A stretch of 64,000 nucleotides of DNA from Clostridiales bacterium (GTDB taxonomy: Bacteria > Bacillota > Clostridia > Christensenellales > Borkfalkiaceae). This document shows positions 16,921 to 26,374 of this stretch, in pieces. The position numbers and the translations under genes are program-made. A model generated the notes under the pieces. That model saw nothing but the letters and a program-made list of their open reading frames with translations, was not told where the DNA came from and did not search any database. The stretch's first letter is position 1, and every line of letters begins with the position of its first letter. The stretch is taken from positions 1 to 64,000 of the forward strand of contig SVIN01000002.1 of assembly GCA_015069495.1 (NCBI GenBank), read 5' to 3'.

Positions 16921-17568
16921 TTACTGTATGTATTGTAAAATTTCATCAGGCGTATCCACAAAACGTACCCCGCCTTGCTCTTCCAAAAAGGCTTTATCCC
17001 GAAACCCCCAACTCACGCAGATACAATCCACCCCCGCATTTCTTGCGGTTTGGATATCCACTTCCGAATCCCCCACGTACACCGTGGTTTTCGGGTCAGC
17101 CGACAAGCCGTCCATCACGGTAAACAGCGCATCGGGCGCAGGCTTTTTCCGTATCCCCGCCGCCTCATTTTCCCCCACTGCTTCCAGCAGTAAGCCGCGG
17201 AAATAACTTTCCGCCAAACTCTTTACCGCAAAATCGGGTTTATTGGACAGCACCGCCGTCTTCACACCTATCTTCTTTAAGGTTTCTAATAAAGGTAAAA
17301 TCCCCGCGTAGGGCGCAGTTTTATCCGCGCAATGCACAGCGTAATATTGCTTAAATTCCGCCAATACTTTCTCGGTCAAATGTTGATGTTCCGTCCCGAC
17401 CGCACGTTCAATCAACTTCGCAACCCCGTTACCGACAAAGGCGCGTACCTCGTCAATCGTCCGCGTTTTCAACCCGCAGGCGGTGAGCGCCGCGTTGGTC
17501 GCATCTGCCAAATCGTCCAAGGTATTCAACAGTGTCCCATCCAAATCAAATACAATCGTCTCGTACAT
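16921..17568 (-). CDS. gph: HAD phosphatase, phosphoglycolate phosphatase-like
   Basis: A 215-residue HAD hydrolase of the Gph/PgpA type. Motif I is FDLDGTLLNT at residue 6, motif II LSNKPD near 110, and motif IV VGDSEVD near 160. The helical cap lies in between. I chose the ATG at 17568 (MYETIVFDLDG), not the longer frame from 17610, because homologues start just before the DxDGT motif. The start codon lies in a dispersed repeat copy (CGTACATGGTATGCC, 17562-17577). It begins 17 bases after the response-regulator stop. The substrate could be phosphoglycolate or another small phosphate ester. Confidence 0.85.
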   Translation of the reverse strand: MYETIVFDLDGTLLNTLDDLADATNAALTACGLKTRTIDEVRAFVGNGVAKLIERAVGTEHQHLTEKVLAEFKQYYAVHCADKTAPYAGILPLLETLKKIGVKTAVLSNKPDFAVKSLAESYFRGLLLEAVGENEAAGIRKKPAPDALFTVMDGLSADPKTTVYVGDSEVDIQTARNAGVDCICVSWGFRDKAFLEEQGGVRFVDTPDEILQYIQ

Positions 17569-17584
17569 GGTATGCCCGTTTTCC

Positions 17585-18235
17585 TTACAGCACCGCTTTA
17601 ATCGCCTCAATCGCGCCCGCGCGGTTTTCCGTATTCGTCTTTACGTAGATAGCGGAAACGTAGTTTCGCGTCGTCCCTTCGGACAATTTCAAAGCCGAAG
17701 AAATTTGACGGTTGGTAAACCCTTCGTACATCATCAAGGCAACCTCGATTTCACGTTCAGACAAAGCAAACGCGCGCATGAGTTTAATTTCCCTATCCGC
17801 CGCCACGTGTTTTGCGGCATCGGTAATTCTTCTTGCGATTTGCGAAGGTAAAATGGTATCCCCGCCATATGCGTTTTTCACAGCGGCAATCAACGCACCG
17901 CCGCCGATATCCTTTAATAAATACCCACTTGCGCCGTTGTTGATTGCATTGAGGATATATTCGCTGTCGTCAAAAGTGGTCAAAATCAATATCTTGATAT
18001 CAGGATATTCCGTTTTGATACGCTTGGTTGCAACCACCCCGTTCATGTTGGGCATACGGATATCCAACAGCACCACGTCGGGTTTTGCCTTTGGAATTTT
18101 TGCAAGCGCGTCCAATCCATCACACGCCACCCCTACCACTTGTAAAGCGGGATCCGTACCCAGCACCCTCGATATTTCATTGGCGAGTTCGACCTGATCG
18201 TCTACCACCAATACTCGTATTTTTGTTATTTCCAT
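17585..18235 (-). CDS. NarL/LiaR-type response regulator
   Basis: A 216-residue regulator with a receiver domain (acidic pair D12-D13, phosphorylated D58 in VVLLDIRMP, and the switch Lys in GYLLKD near 110). A LuxR-type helix-turn-helix follows (LSEREIEVALMMYEGFTNRQIS...SEGTTRNYVSAIYVKT, residues 153-205). It pairs with the upstream histidine kinase, which ends 53 bases before. Target genes are unknown. The C-terminal HTH is slightly diverged (SALKLSEGTTRNYV in place of the usual LxLSxxTVKxH). Confidence 0.9.
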   Translation of the reverse strand: MEITKIRVLVVDDQVELANEISRVLGTDPALQVVGVACDGLDALAKIPKAKPDVVLLDIRMPNMNGVVATKRIKTEYPDIKILILTTFDDSEYILNAINNGASGYLLKDIGGGALIAAVKNAYGGDTILPSQIARRITDAAKHVAADREIKLMRAFALSEREIEVALMMYEGFTNRQISSALKLSEGTTRNYVSAIYVKTNTENRAGAIEAIKAVL

Positions 18236-18288
18236 ATATTCTCCTTACGCTAAACCCATGAAATTCACGGTTCAGCGCCCCCTCAACT

Positions 18289-19620
18289 TTATTTATCCAT
18301 TGGTAAAATAATGCTTAATTCTAACCCTTCGTCGGGCGCGGATACAATCACCATTTCACCGCCCAAAGCACGTGCCCTATCCCGCATCATGGTCAAGCCG
18401 AATCCGCATTCAAAATTCTCCGTATCCAACCCCGAACCATTGTCCGAAAGCAGAAATTTGATGGTTTCGTCTTCCATCTTCAGTTCTAACCAAAACGCCC
18501 TTGCGTGGCCATGCCGCAAACCGTTGGAAATCCCCTCCTTCAAAGCATTGCAAAGGAAGCGCAATTTCGCATTGGAAACAGTGATATCCTCGATATCTGA
18601 ACGAATAGTAATCCCCGTACCGTCCATGGTTTCGCTGATGATATTTTCTATATTTTGTTTCAGAGTCATTCGCCCCGTCTTACCCGACAGTACGTGCACG
18701 CTTGCGCGCAATTTTTCCAACGTGTTCTTCGCCTGCAGATTGGCGGCAATCAGTTTTTGTTTCGCCTCGGCAGGGTCGGTATCGATGATACGTTTCGCCG
18801 CTTCCGTCTGCATGATGACGGTGGTCAACGAATGTCCTGCGGTATCGTGAATTTCTTTCGCGATGCGTTGGCGTTCTTCCAATGCAGTCACTTCCACCAC
18901 CGCATCATACGCTCTTTGCAATTCCTTTTTACTCTTTTCCAAATCCACCAACGCGCGGTTCAAACGAGTATACTGACGGTAAAAGGTCATCAAAATTTGC
19001 ACCGCCAAGAAGTGTAAGGTCAAACCCGAAAAGACGCCGACCCCCTCGCGGATAATTTCCACGCCCAACATATCTCCGCGGACAAAATAAATTTGCAACG
19101 TGTAACTGACCGCGAACAAGGGCAGGGAAAAACCGTACATCCACAACGCAGAACTCGCCCTCGTTGCCCCAACGTAAAACTGGGTCAAAATCAAAACGTA
19201 CAGCATAACCGGGTAAGTCCCCTCGGTCGTGGACATAAACCCACACGCCGCGCCAATTTCGATAAAGTAAAATACCATACGATGGCGTTCCTGCGTCCAG
19301 AAGAAAAGCTTTACCGCTTCCGCAACGGTCAAAATAAACGCCGCCGCAATCAGCACGCTAAACGTAAACCAATCTTTGGTCAAAATTAGATTTTCCACGC
19401 GCTGCAACAAAATCAGCAATTCCACCAATACCAACAGCCCGAATAAGACCCATTTGCCTATGAGCAACAAACGGTCTTCCTGCAAATCCTCCCCCTCACC
19501 AAACAGACGGTTCAGGTAGGATTGAAAAGGCACGTCGTCTTCGTTTCGGGTATTCTCTTTTGTCTCAGGCGCGGGCGGTTGTTTTACTTCTTCCGTCTTT
19601 GCTTTTCGTGTTTTTTTCAC
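18289..19620 (-). CDS. Membrane histidine kinase, HisKA_3 (LiaS/DesK-like)
   Basis: A 443-residue sensor kinase starting with GTG at 19620, 7 bases after AAGGAG. The N-terminal 48 residues are charged and cytoplasmic. Five or six membrane helices span about 52-210. A coiled-coil linker leads to the HisKA_3 motif RIAKEIHDTAGHSL with phospho-acceptor H258. The ATPase domain has NALKEGISNGLRHG (N box), LSDNGSGLD (G1) and CGFGLTMMRDRA (G2). Such kinases usually sense membrane or envelope state, which would fit the polytopic sensor; the ligand is not predictable. It forms a cognate pair with the next gene. Confidence 0.9.
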   Translation of the reverse strand: MKKTRKAKTEEVKQPPAPETKENTRNEDDVPFQSYLNRLFGEGEDLQEDRLLLIGKWVLFGLLVLVELLILLQRVENLILTKDWFTFSVLIAAAFILTVAEAVKLFFWTQERHRMVFYFIEIGAACGFMSTTEGTYPVMLYVLILTQFYVGATRASSALWMYGFSLPLFAVSYTLQIYFVRGDMLGVEIIREGVGVFSGLTLHFLAVQILMTFYRQYTRLNRALVDLEKSKKELQRAYDAVVEVTALEERQRIAKEIHDTAGHSLTTVIMQTEAAKRIIDTDPAEAKQKLIAANLQAKNTLEKLRASVHVLSGKTGRMTLKQNIENIISETMDGTGITIRSDIEDITVSNAKLRFLCNALKEGISNGLRHGHARAFWLELKMEDETIKFLLSDNGSGLDTENFECGFGLTMMRDRARALGGEMVIVSAPDEGLELSIILPMDK

Positions 19621-19652
19621 CGATATACTCCTTCGTCGGGTAAGTTCAACGT

Positions 19653-20363
19653 TTATTTGGAATCACGCAGCATCTTTGAAAAGGAAAACTGCCGACTGAT
19701 TTCCGCAAGTTTTCCACTCTTATAAAAACTGTACACACCGTCGGTGGCGTAAATAATGTGATCGCACAACAAGCGGTTATGCATACTGCACAGCATTTGG
19801 ATATTTTTCGTCATTTCATCGTCCTTCTCGGAAGGTTGCGCACTGCCCTTAGGATGATTATGCACAACCACCACGCCCGACCCGTCTTTGTTTAAAAGGA
19901 AGGCGGTAACCTCTTCGGGGATTAACTGCACGTCGTACAAGCTATCCGAAGAAAAGCCTTGCCTTGCAATGACGTGGCCGTATCCGTCCAACAGGTAAAA
20001 ATCCACCACTTCGTAGGGACACGAACAATACACACTTTTTACGTAAGGTAAAAATTCCTCAGGGGTAAATTCTTTCGTGAAAGCCGAGCGTTTCGCAGGC
20101 TTTTTATCGATAAAATGTCCAATGGCTTTGATATGCGATGCAACGGCTACGCCGACCCCTTCCACCGATTGTAACTCTTCCATACTCGCGTGGAACACAT
20201 CATCCGCTGTACCAAATCGCAACAACAATCGATGCGCCAAAGCATTGGTATCACGGCGCGGTAACATCGGGTACAATAATATTTCCAACCACTCGTGTTC
20301 ACTGAAATTCCCCGCTTCCATTTTTTGATACATTCGCGCGCGATGACCATCGTGTATAGACAT
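19653..20363 (-). CDS. radC: RadC-like JAB/MPN domain protein
   Basis: A 236-residue RadC-family protein. The N-terminal half has a helix-hairpin-helix (LQSVEGVGVAVASHIKAI, about residues 64-81). The C-terminal MPN domain carries the JAMM zinc motif HNHPKGSAQPSEKDD near residue 168. A GGTGGAG ribosome site precedes the ATG. Despite the historical name, a direct DNA-repair role is doubtful for the family; a metal-dependent hydrolase or DNA-processing activity is possible. It is the first gene of the minus run leading to the two-component system, 32 bases upstream of the kinase. Confidence 0.88.
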   Translation of the reverse strand: MSIHDGHRARMYQKMEAGNFSEHEWLEILLYPMLPRRDTNALAHRLLLRFGTADDVFHASMEELQSVEGVGVAVASHIKAIGHFIDKKPAKRSAFTKEFTPEEFLPYVKSVYCSCPYEVVDFYLLDGYGHVIARQGFSSDSLYDVQLIPEEVTAFLLNKDGSGVVVVHNHPKGSAQPSEKDDEMTKNIQMLCSMHNRLLCDHIIYATDGVYSFYKSGKLAEISRQFSFSKMLRDSK

Positions 20364-20534
20364 TGTTTTTTACTCCACCTACATTATATATATAGTATTG
20401 TAACATACTTTTCAAAAAAAGTCAAAGGCGAATCCCGAAAAAAATAATTTTTTTTGTATCCACCCCTTTATTTTGTTTCCTAAAATCAAAAAATTGTGTA
20501 TAATAATATTGTGATTATACAAGGAAGTGATTGT

Positions 20535-21926
20535 ATGGAAAATATAATGCAAAATTATTTTGATGAAATTGTACGCGTAACCTCGGAGATTTTGAAATTT
20601 GACTCCTCTTTGAAGCCCGCGGAAGAAGGCTGTCCGTTCGGGAAAGAAACGGCGGATTGTTTGCGTTATTTTTTAAACCTCGCACAAGAGATGGGGTTTG
20701 AAACGCGCAATTACGACAACTATATCGGTGAAGTGATTTACGGGACGGGCGAAGATTTTGCCATCCTTGCGCACTTGGACGTTGTACCTGCAGGCAACGG
20801 TTGGAAATATCCTCCTTTCGGCGGGGTCATCAACGACGATTTGTCCGACGGCGGTATGCCTGGTATGAAGATTTGGGGGCGCGGAGCGATGGACGATAAA
20901 ACGCCCGCGGTGGTTTGTTTATACGCCTTGAAGTCTTTGAAAGACCAAGGTATTATGCCCGCACGCACAATCAAGCTGATTGTCGGTTGCAACGAAGAAG
21001 CAGGTTGGGCTTGCATCAAACATTACAACAAAGTTGCAAAAATGCCTAAGGAAGGTTTTACCCCCGACGCGAACTTCCCCGTTATTTATGCGGAAAAAGG
21101 GATTGTGCATTTTACCGCCTATTTCCCCATCGACGAGGCACCCATGTCTGCGTTGAACGCTGGCGAACGGGTCAATATGGTCTGCGACAGCGCATCTGTT
21201 ATCCTCACCAGAAAGGCGGGCGGAAAGTTGGTTTATTATGAAAACCCCGTGAAAGGAACGCGCCTCTCCTACGACAATACCACCAATATTTTGCGCGCAT
21301 ATGGAAAGTCGGCGCATGGCTCCACTCCCGAATGCGGTGCCAATGCTTTCCAAGCCGTGTTGCACTTCCTCGCATCTTTCCACGACGGTTGCAAGAAAGC
21401 GTACGATTGTCTGTTTGATGACGTGACGGGTTTAAAAACTTTGGAAGATGAAACGGGTAAATTGAGTATGTCCCCTGACTTGGCAACCTTTGAAAACGGT
21501 ATGTTGAAAGTAACGACGGACATCCGTTTCCCCGCAACTTTACCTTTAGAAGCGGTAACCGAAAAGTTAGATCAGTTTGGCGTAGAATACGTTATCAACA
21601 GTTATCAACCGCCCATTTACAATGACCCCAATGGGAAATTAATCAAGACTTTAGTAGGCGTATATAATGCCATCACGGGTAAAAATGAAACCCCTATCGC
21701 CATCGGCGGTGGGACTTATGCGAGGGCGTTGGAATGCGGTTGCGCGTTTGGTCCTGAAATTTGTTTGGAAGAAACCACCATTCACCAAGCCAACGAATAC
21801 GTTACGTTTGAACGTATCCGCTTGATGAGCGACGTTTATTACAATGCCATTAAGGAAATTTGCACCCCGAAAACCAAGTTCCGCGTTGCAGTACAAAAAT
21901 ACGGCTGGCGCAGAATTGAGGAATAA
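20535..21926 (+). CDS. pepV: M20 dipeptidase, PepV-like
   Basis: A 463-residue zinc dipeptidase. Metal ligands and catalytic residues are in LAHLDVVP (His and Asp), GRGAMDDKT, GCNEEAGW (Glu pair) and HQANEYV near the C-terminus. The inserted lid domain lies between about residues 185 and 380. The ATG at 20535 (MENIMQNYFDEI) follows AAGGAAG by 7 bases. The longer frame beginning with GTG at 20496 overlaps the probable -10 box TATAAT (20499-20504) and is rejected. The final product is cytoplasmic and releases amino acids from imported dipeptides. Confidence 0.9.
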   Translation: MENIMQNYFDEIVRVTSEILKFDSSLKPAEEGCPFGKETADCLRYFLNLAQEMGFETRNYDNYIGEVIYGTGEDFAILAHLDVVPAGNGWKYPPFGGVINDDLSDGGMPGMKIWGRGAMDDKTPAVVCLYALKSLKDQGIMPARTIKLIVGCNEEAGWACIKHYNKVAKMPKEGFTPDANFPVIYAEKGIVHFTAYFPIDEAPMSALNAGERVNMVCDSASVILTRKAGGKLVYYENPVKGTRLSYDNTTNILRAYGKSAHGSTPECGANAFQAVLHFLASFHDGCKKAYDCLFDDVTGLKTLEDETGKLSMSPDLATFENGMLKVTTDIRFPATLPLEAVTEKLDQFGVEYVINSYQPPIYNDPNGKLIKTLVGVYNAITGKNETPIAIGGGTYARALECGCAFGPEICLEETTIHQANEYVTFERIRLMSDVYYNAIKEICTPKTKFRVAVQKYGWRRIEE

Positions 21927-22018
21927 TGCGCGAGACTCTATACTCGCGTAAAGCTCGCGCGCTACACTCCAGAGAGTCAATTGCATCCTCACCGCGCGAT
22001 AGACTGCCTTTAAAGACA

Positions 22019-22057
22019 AACCGCCCGCAACCTTGCGTTGCGGGCGGTATTATTTTT
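22019..22057. terminator. Strong terminator between pepV and tetR-type gene
   Basis: An 11-bp stem CCGCCCGCAAC (22021-22031) and GTTGCGGGCGG (22037-22047) is followed by TATTATTTTT on the plus strand. It ends pepV. The convergent regulator ends at 22056, within the T tract. Confidence 0.9.
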
Positions 22058-22637
22058 ACAATGAGAAGAAATATGCAGGCAAACCACCCATAACCAAACG
22101 CGAAACGTCTAAGGTAAATTCTTCCAAAGATTGTTTGCGTTCAGAGTTAAACCAATAGCGGTAAGCATAGTACATACCCGACGTCACGTATTCAGCGGCA
22201 ACCTCAATTTTCTCTGGCGAGAATTCGTTGACGCGGCCGATGACTTGGCCAATTTTTTCCTTTAAGTACACAACGAATTTGGAAATCAAACGAGTATTGC
22301 CGTTGATTTTCATCAATAAACCGTAAACTTCGATATCACGGTTTAATATACGCGCAAGCTCGATAAAAATTTCCTGTACGTTGCGAGTGGAAAAATCAAA
22401 GTTATCAATTGCAGTTTCAAACTCCTGCGCAAGCTCGTTTTCCAACTCATCCAAGATTGCATAAACGCCTTCATAATAATTGTATACAGTTTTTCTGTCC
22501 ACGTCTGCGGCTTCCGCAATTTCAGTTACGGTAATTTTTTCAAGTTCCTTGCGGGACAGTAACTGCAAAAATGCACTTCTAATTGCTTTTCTTGTACGTA
22601 GAACCCTGCGGTCTGGTCTTCTTTCTGATTCACTCAT
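22056..22637 (-). CDS. TetR-family transcriptional regulator
   Basis: A 193-residue regulator. The N-terminal DNA-binding domain has the TetR pattern: RRVLRTRKAIRSAFLQLLS, then ITVTEIAEAADVDRKTVYNYYEG (HTH, about residues 35-57). The C-terminal ligand domain is all helical and aromatic at the end (MYYAYRYWF). GAGGTGA precedes the ATG. Its promoter is at 22669-22697. No divergent partner gene is adjacent, so the target is not obvious; it may act on itself or at a distance. Confidence 0.88.
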   Translation of the reverse strand: MSESERRPDRRVLRTRKAIRSAFLQLLSRKELEKITVTEIAEAADVDRKTVYNYYEGVYAILDELENELAQEFETAIDNFDFSTRNVQEIFIELARILNRDIEVYGLLMKINGNTRLISKFVVYLKEKIGQVIGRVNEFSPEKIEVAAEYVTSGMYYAYRYWFNSERKQSLEEFTLDVSRLVMGGLPAYFFSL

Positions 22638-22668
22638 GACTCACCTCGTATCTTTATTTTGTGCTTAT

Positions 22669-22697
22669 ATTTTATACCTCATTTGTGCAAAAGTCAA
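22669..22697 (-). promoter_or_regulatory. Sigma-A promoter for the TetR-type gene
   Basis: Minus-strand TTGACT (22697-22692), 17-bp spacer, TAAAAT (22674-22669), about 30 bases before the start codon. Confidence 0.75.
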
Positions 22698-22840
22698 GTT
22701 TTTTTCATGAAAAAAACGTGAAAAAAACCTTTTTTTGTTAATATTTGTGAAAAATGATATACAACAACCGAAAAAGCTCGAAACATGTCACATATCGTTA
22801 TGCGTGTGAATTATTTTAAAGTATTTCGTAAAGTATTTCC

Positions 22841-23320
22841 GTAGGGAAATATAGACAAAAAATAGCAATTCTGTAAAAAGTATATGAAGCAAATTTGGTA
22901 GCGCGTTGGCTTTATTTCGTGGATTTTATCGTAGAGAGATATAAACAAAAAACAACAATTTTATAAAAGGTATATGGAGCAAAGATGGTAGCGAGTTGGC
23001 TGTATTTTGCAGGTTTTGCCGTAGAGAAATGCAGACAAGGATAGCAATTCTTGAAGGAGTGTACAGAGAAGTACATGACTGAAAGAATTGCGACGCATTG
23101 GCTGTATTTTGCAGGTTTTGCCGTAGAGACATGCAGACAAGGATAACAATTCTTGAAGGAGTGTACAGAGAAGTACATGACTGAAAGAATTGCGACGTAT
23201 TGGCTGTATTTTGCAGGTTTTGCCGTAGAGAAATGCAGACAAGGATAACAATTCTTGAAGGAGTGTACAGAGAAGTACATGACTGAAAGAATTGCGACGC
23301 ATTGGCTGTATTTCTTAGGC
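22841..23320 (+). repeat. Five-unit tandem repeat with GTAC-core hairpins
   Basis: Units start with GTAGRGAAAT at 22841, 22931, 23021, 23123 and 23225 (periods 90, 90, 102, 102). The last three are nearly identical. Each contains GCAATTCTT, then GGAGTGTAC, a loop, GTACATGACT and AAGAATTGC: a long hairpin with outer stem GCAATTCTT/AAGAATTGC and inner stem TGTAC/GTACA. The first two units are diverged and have lost the core. The array fills most of the 945-base gap between the TetR and FAD oxidoreductase genes, where no real gene is seen; the minus-strand open frame across it just translates the repeat. Confidence 0.85.
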
Positions 23321-23361
23321 AAAAAAAAGGATATGAGGCTTGCTAAAAAGCAAACCCCATA
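23321..23361 (-). terminator. Probable terminator downstream of FAD oxidoreductases
   Basis: On the minus strand ATGGGGTTTGC pairs imperfectly with GCAAGCCTCAT, followed by ATCC and eight T. It lies about 220 bases past the end of the minus-strand oxidoreductase gene. Confidence 0.55.
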
Positions 23362-23582
23362 CCTTAGTGAGAGAATATGAAAAAAGTTTTTAGTATAGTC
23401 GATTCATCATGTTCCCTATATGTAAAGCACAGGTGCAATCTTTTCCAATTACACCTCTCTTTTTACTCTCTAATTTTAGAACTATATTGTGAAAATTATG
23501 TGAAAATTATGTGATAGTTTTATGAAATATGTTATAAATTACATTATATGTTGTAAATTAACACGATAATATTATGATATTG

Positions 23583-25154
23583 TTAAAAATTTTCGAAAAC
23601 TGCGGTCGCCACACGCAAGCCATCGGCTGCCGAAGACGTAATTCCACCTGCATATCCCGCCCCTTCGCCGCAAGGATACAACCCCTTTACCGAAACTGAT
23701 TGCAGAGTTTCGTCCCGCTCGATACGAATGGGGGAACTGGTGCGGCTTTCCACCGCCGTCAGCACACTCTCAGAGTTGGCAAAGCCTTTTAATTTTCGAT
23801 CCATATCTATAATGGACGCTTTTAAGGCTTCTACCACAGGCAAAGGCAAGACGTTTCGCATGTCCGCAAACACCGTACCCGCCGCGTAGGAAGGTTGCAC
23901 TTCTCCAAATCGATTGCTGATTTTATCGGACAAGAAATCCCCCACCAATTGCACGGGCGCGGCGTACGTACCACCTCCCTCGCGATATGCGGCGCGTTCA
24001 ATTTTCCGCTGAAATTCTACCCCCGCCAAGGGATGGTCACTGCCAAAATCCGCGCGAGTCACTTGCGCAATCAAAGCGCTATTTGCATTGCGTTCGTTAC
24101 GAGCATAATTACTCATACCGTTGAGCACCACGCCCCCTTCCTCGCTTGCCGCGGGCATTACAAACCCGCCTGGGCACATACAAAAGGTAAAGCACGCGCG
24201 CTCAGATGCATGGGAAACCAATTTATAATCCGCAGAAGGCAACTGCGTATAAGCAGAACCGTACTGCGAAAAGCCAATCGCAGATTGCAAGTGCTCGATA
24301 CGCACCCCCACGGCAAAATCCTTTTGGCGCATCGTCACCCCGCGTTTGAATAAAGTTTCAAAAGTATCCCGCGCACTGTGACCAATGGCAAGTACAACGG
24401 CAGAAACAGGCATTTTTTCCACCCCAAAATCACTATTGGAGCATACCATGTCTTTGTTGAGTGTGCGAATGGACACTTCTTTCACCCGACCGTCTTTGAT
24501 AAAAACATCTTCCAAACGGGTGTGAAATAGCACTTGACCGCCCTGCGCAATGATATATTGACGCATGTTTTTCACCACCGTTTTTAAACGGTCGCTGCCA
24601 ATGTGAGGCTTTGCCAACCATAAAATTTCTTCGGGTGCGCCAAACCGCACGAACAATTGCAATACTTCACGATTCAGCGGACTGTGGGTTTGGGTGTTTA
24701 ATTTCCCATCCGAAAAAGTCCCTGCGCCCCCTTCGCCAAACTGTACGTTGCTGTTCACGTCCAGCGTTTTATACTCGATAAATCCTTGGATATCCCGTTC
24801 GCGCTCTTCCACCGAACCGCCCCGTTCGATGAGGATGGGTTTGATACCGTGGTCAAGCAAACGAATGGCGCAAAACAGCCCCGCGGGTCCGCTTCCTACC
24901 ACCAACACGGGTTTATCGGGCTGCCGTTCGGGGGGCAATCTATCAAAGATTTTTTCCTCTTTCTGTACGGGCGTTTTGGAAAATTCGATGGTGTACACGT
25001 AACGGATATTTCCCTTATCGCGCGCATCTAAAGATTTTTTCTTAATGGCAAAATACCCGACTTTGCCGCCGCATTTTTTCTCGGCAAGCTTCATCAAGTC
25101 CTTTTCCCCTTTACCAAGGGGTAATTTAATATCGGATAAAGTTTGAATACTCAT
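23583..25154 (-). CDS. FAD-dependent dehydrogenase, COG2509 type
   Basis: A 523-residue flavoprotein of the uncharacterised COG2509 group. It has an N-terminal domain of about 85 residues, then a Rossmann FAD site PVLVVGSGPAGLFCAIRL with the acidic end of strand 2 in ILIERG. The family feature VQFGEGGAGTFSDGKLNT follows. The C-terminus closes the FAD site with GLYPCGEGAGYAGGITSSA. The start at 25154 is 8 bases after the stop of the previous gene, with only a weak AGAGG, so translation may be coupled. Substrate is unknown; these proteins are soluble oxidoreductases widespread in Clostridia. Confidence 0.85.
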   Translation of the reverse strand: MSIQTLSDIKLPLGKGEKDLMKLAEKKCGGKVGYFAIKKKSLDARDKGNIRYVYTIEFSKTPVQKEEKIFDRLPPERQPDKPVLVVGSGPAGLFCAIRLLDHGIKPILIERGGSVEERERDIQGFIEYKTLDVNSNVQFGEGGAGTFSDGKLNTQTHSPLNREVLQLFVRFGAPEEILWLAKPHIGSDRLKTVVKNMRQYIIAQGGQVLFHTRLEDVFIKDGRVKEVSIRTLNKDMVCSNSDFGVEKMPVSAVVLAIGHSARDTFETLFKRGVTMRQKDFAVGVRIEHLQSAIGFSQYGSAYTQLPSADYKLVSHASERACFTFCMCPGGFVMPAASEEGGVVLNGMSNYARNERNANSALIAQVTRADFGSDHPLAGVEFQRKIERAAYREGGGTYAAPVQLVGDFLSDKISNRFGEVQPSYAAGTVFADMRNVLPLPVVEALKASIIDMDRKLKGFANSESVLTAVESRTSSPIRIERDETLQSVSVKGLYPCGEGAGYAGGITSSAADGLRVATAVFENF

Positions 25155-25162
25155 ACTGTTGC

Positions 25163-26368
25163 TTAACCTCTATTCAACGCGTCGGCAACGCGCATTGCGG
25201 ACGAGTACGCCCATTGTAAGTTAAACCCGCCGCACGGACCGTCAACGTCTAAAATTTCACCTGCAAAATACAAACCGCGCGCAAAACGGCTTTCTAAAAA
25301 TTCGGTCACCTCGGACAGCGGAACCCCGCCCTTCGTCACCTGCGCATAATCAAAACCCAAACTGCCCGTCACGGGTAAAGTAAAAGCTTTACAAAGTTTC
25401 GCCGCCCTGCGGATATCCCCGCCCGCGCGTTTCATCACAGCCCTGCCTACTTGATTGTTAACGATACCGAACAGCAATTCGCCGTCGGGCAGGTCGGGAA
25501 AGGCGGATTTTTTACATTGCAAAGCATGCGCAATTTCTTCTTCCGTCACGTCGGGCAAAAGGTCGATTTCCAAATCCACCCCCGCATTGATTTTGTCAGC
25601 GATATACGCGGAAATACGGAAAACCGCATCCCCGGACACACCGTAATCGGTAAAAATAATATCCCCGCGCAAACTTACCTTTTCTCCGTTTGGCAAACGC
25701 GCAGTCAATCCGCCGTCGTTGACGCGAATCCCTTTGAGAGTCTTCGTGTGGGCAACCTCGGTTTTCAATTGCACAAGCGAAGGATACACAGGGGTTATAC
25801 TGTGTCCAAGGCTTTGCGCTAAGGCATACGCCGAACCATCCGTACCGAAATTTTTCGCCGCCTTACCGCCCGCACAAAGCACTACTTTTTCCGCGTGAAC
25901 GGTATAAGTTTTTTCAGCATTCTCCACCGTCAAGAGAAAACCGTTTTCCGCTTGTTTCACTGATAAAACGCGGGTGGAAAGGCGCACGTCCACGCCCTTT
26001 TGCGTAACAGAAAAACGCAGGGCATCCGTCAATGAGGAAGCCTGCCTGCTTGCGGGATACACCCTACCGCGCTCGTCCGTCGAAAGCAATACGCCCATTT
26101 TTTTGAAATCATTGTGAAGAGCGTTTTCATCCGCCGCGCGGATAATTTCTACAAGCAAAGCCGCATGGGTGGGTCGCACGGAAAAATAGTCCGTTTGGCT
26201 AGCAAGTGCGTTGGTGATATTGCCCTGTCCGTTGCCCGTTGAGGAAAGCTTTTTTCCTACGCGGTCATTTCGTTCGAACAGAATGGTTTTCCCCGCCGTT
26301 TTTAAGGCGGTGGCAAGGAAAAGCCCCGAGGCTCCCCCGCCGATAATGACTGTTTTTATCTTTTCCAT
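25163..26368 (-). CDS. HI0933/BaiN-like flavoprotein, COG2081 type
   Basis: A 401-residue NAD(P)/FAD oxidoreductase of the HI0933 family. The FAD site TVIIGGGASGLFLATAL is at residue 6, followed by LFERNDRVGKKLSSTGNGQGNITN, a family hallmark. The C-terminus has GLYFAGEILDVDGPCGGFNLQWAYSSA. The family includes bile-acid and flavin-linked reductases, but most members have no proven substrate. I chose the ATG at 26368 (MEKIKTV). The upstream in-frame start at 26386 lies inside the promoter. With the promoter 6 bases away the message should be leaderless. It forms an operon with the COG2509 gene. Confidence 0.88.
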   Translation of the reverse strand: MEKIKTVIIGGGASGLFLATALKTAGKTILFERNDRVGKKLSSTGNGQGNITNALASQTDYFSVRPTHAALLVEIIRAADENALHNDFKKMGVLLSTDERGRVYPASRQASSLTDALRFSVTQKGVDVRLSTRVLSVKQAENGFLLTVENAEKTYTVHAEKVVLCAGGKAAKNFGTDGSAYALAQSLGHSITPVYPSLVQLKTEVAHTKTLKGIRVNDGGLTARLPNGEKVSLRGDIIFTDYGVSGDAVFRISAYIADKINAGVDLEIDLLPDVTEEEIAHALQCKKSAFPDLPDGELLFGIVNNQVGRAVMKRAGGDIRRAAKLCKAFTLPVTGSLGFDYAQVTKGGVPLSEVTEFLESRFARGLYFAGEILDVDGPCGGFNLQWAYSSAMRVADALNRG

Positions 26369-26374
26369 AACTAT

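Noticed and set aside
22912-23322. A 136-residue minus-strand open frame with internal repeats
   Set aside because: It simply translates the 102-bp non-coding tandem repeat; there is no ribosome site and the repeat also stays open in another frame.
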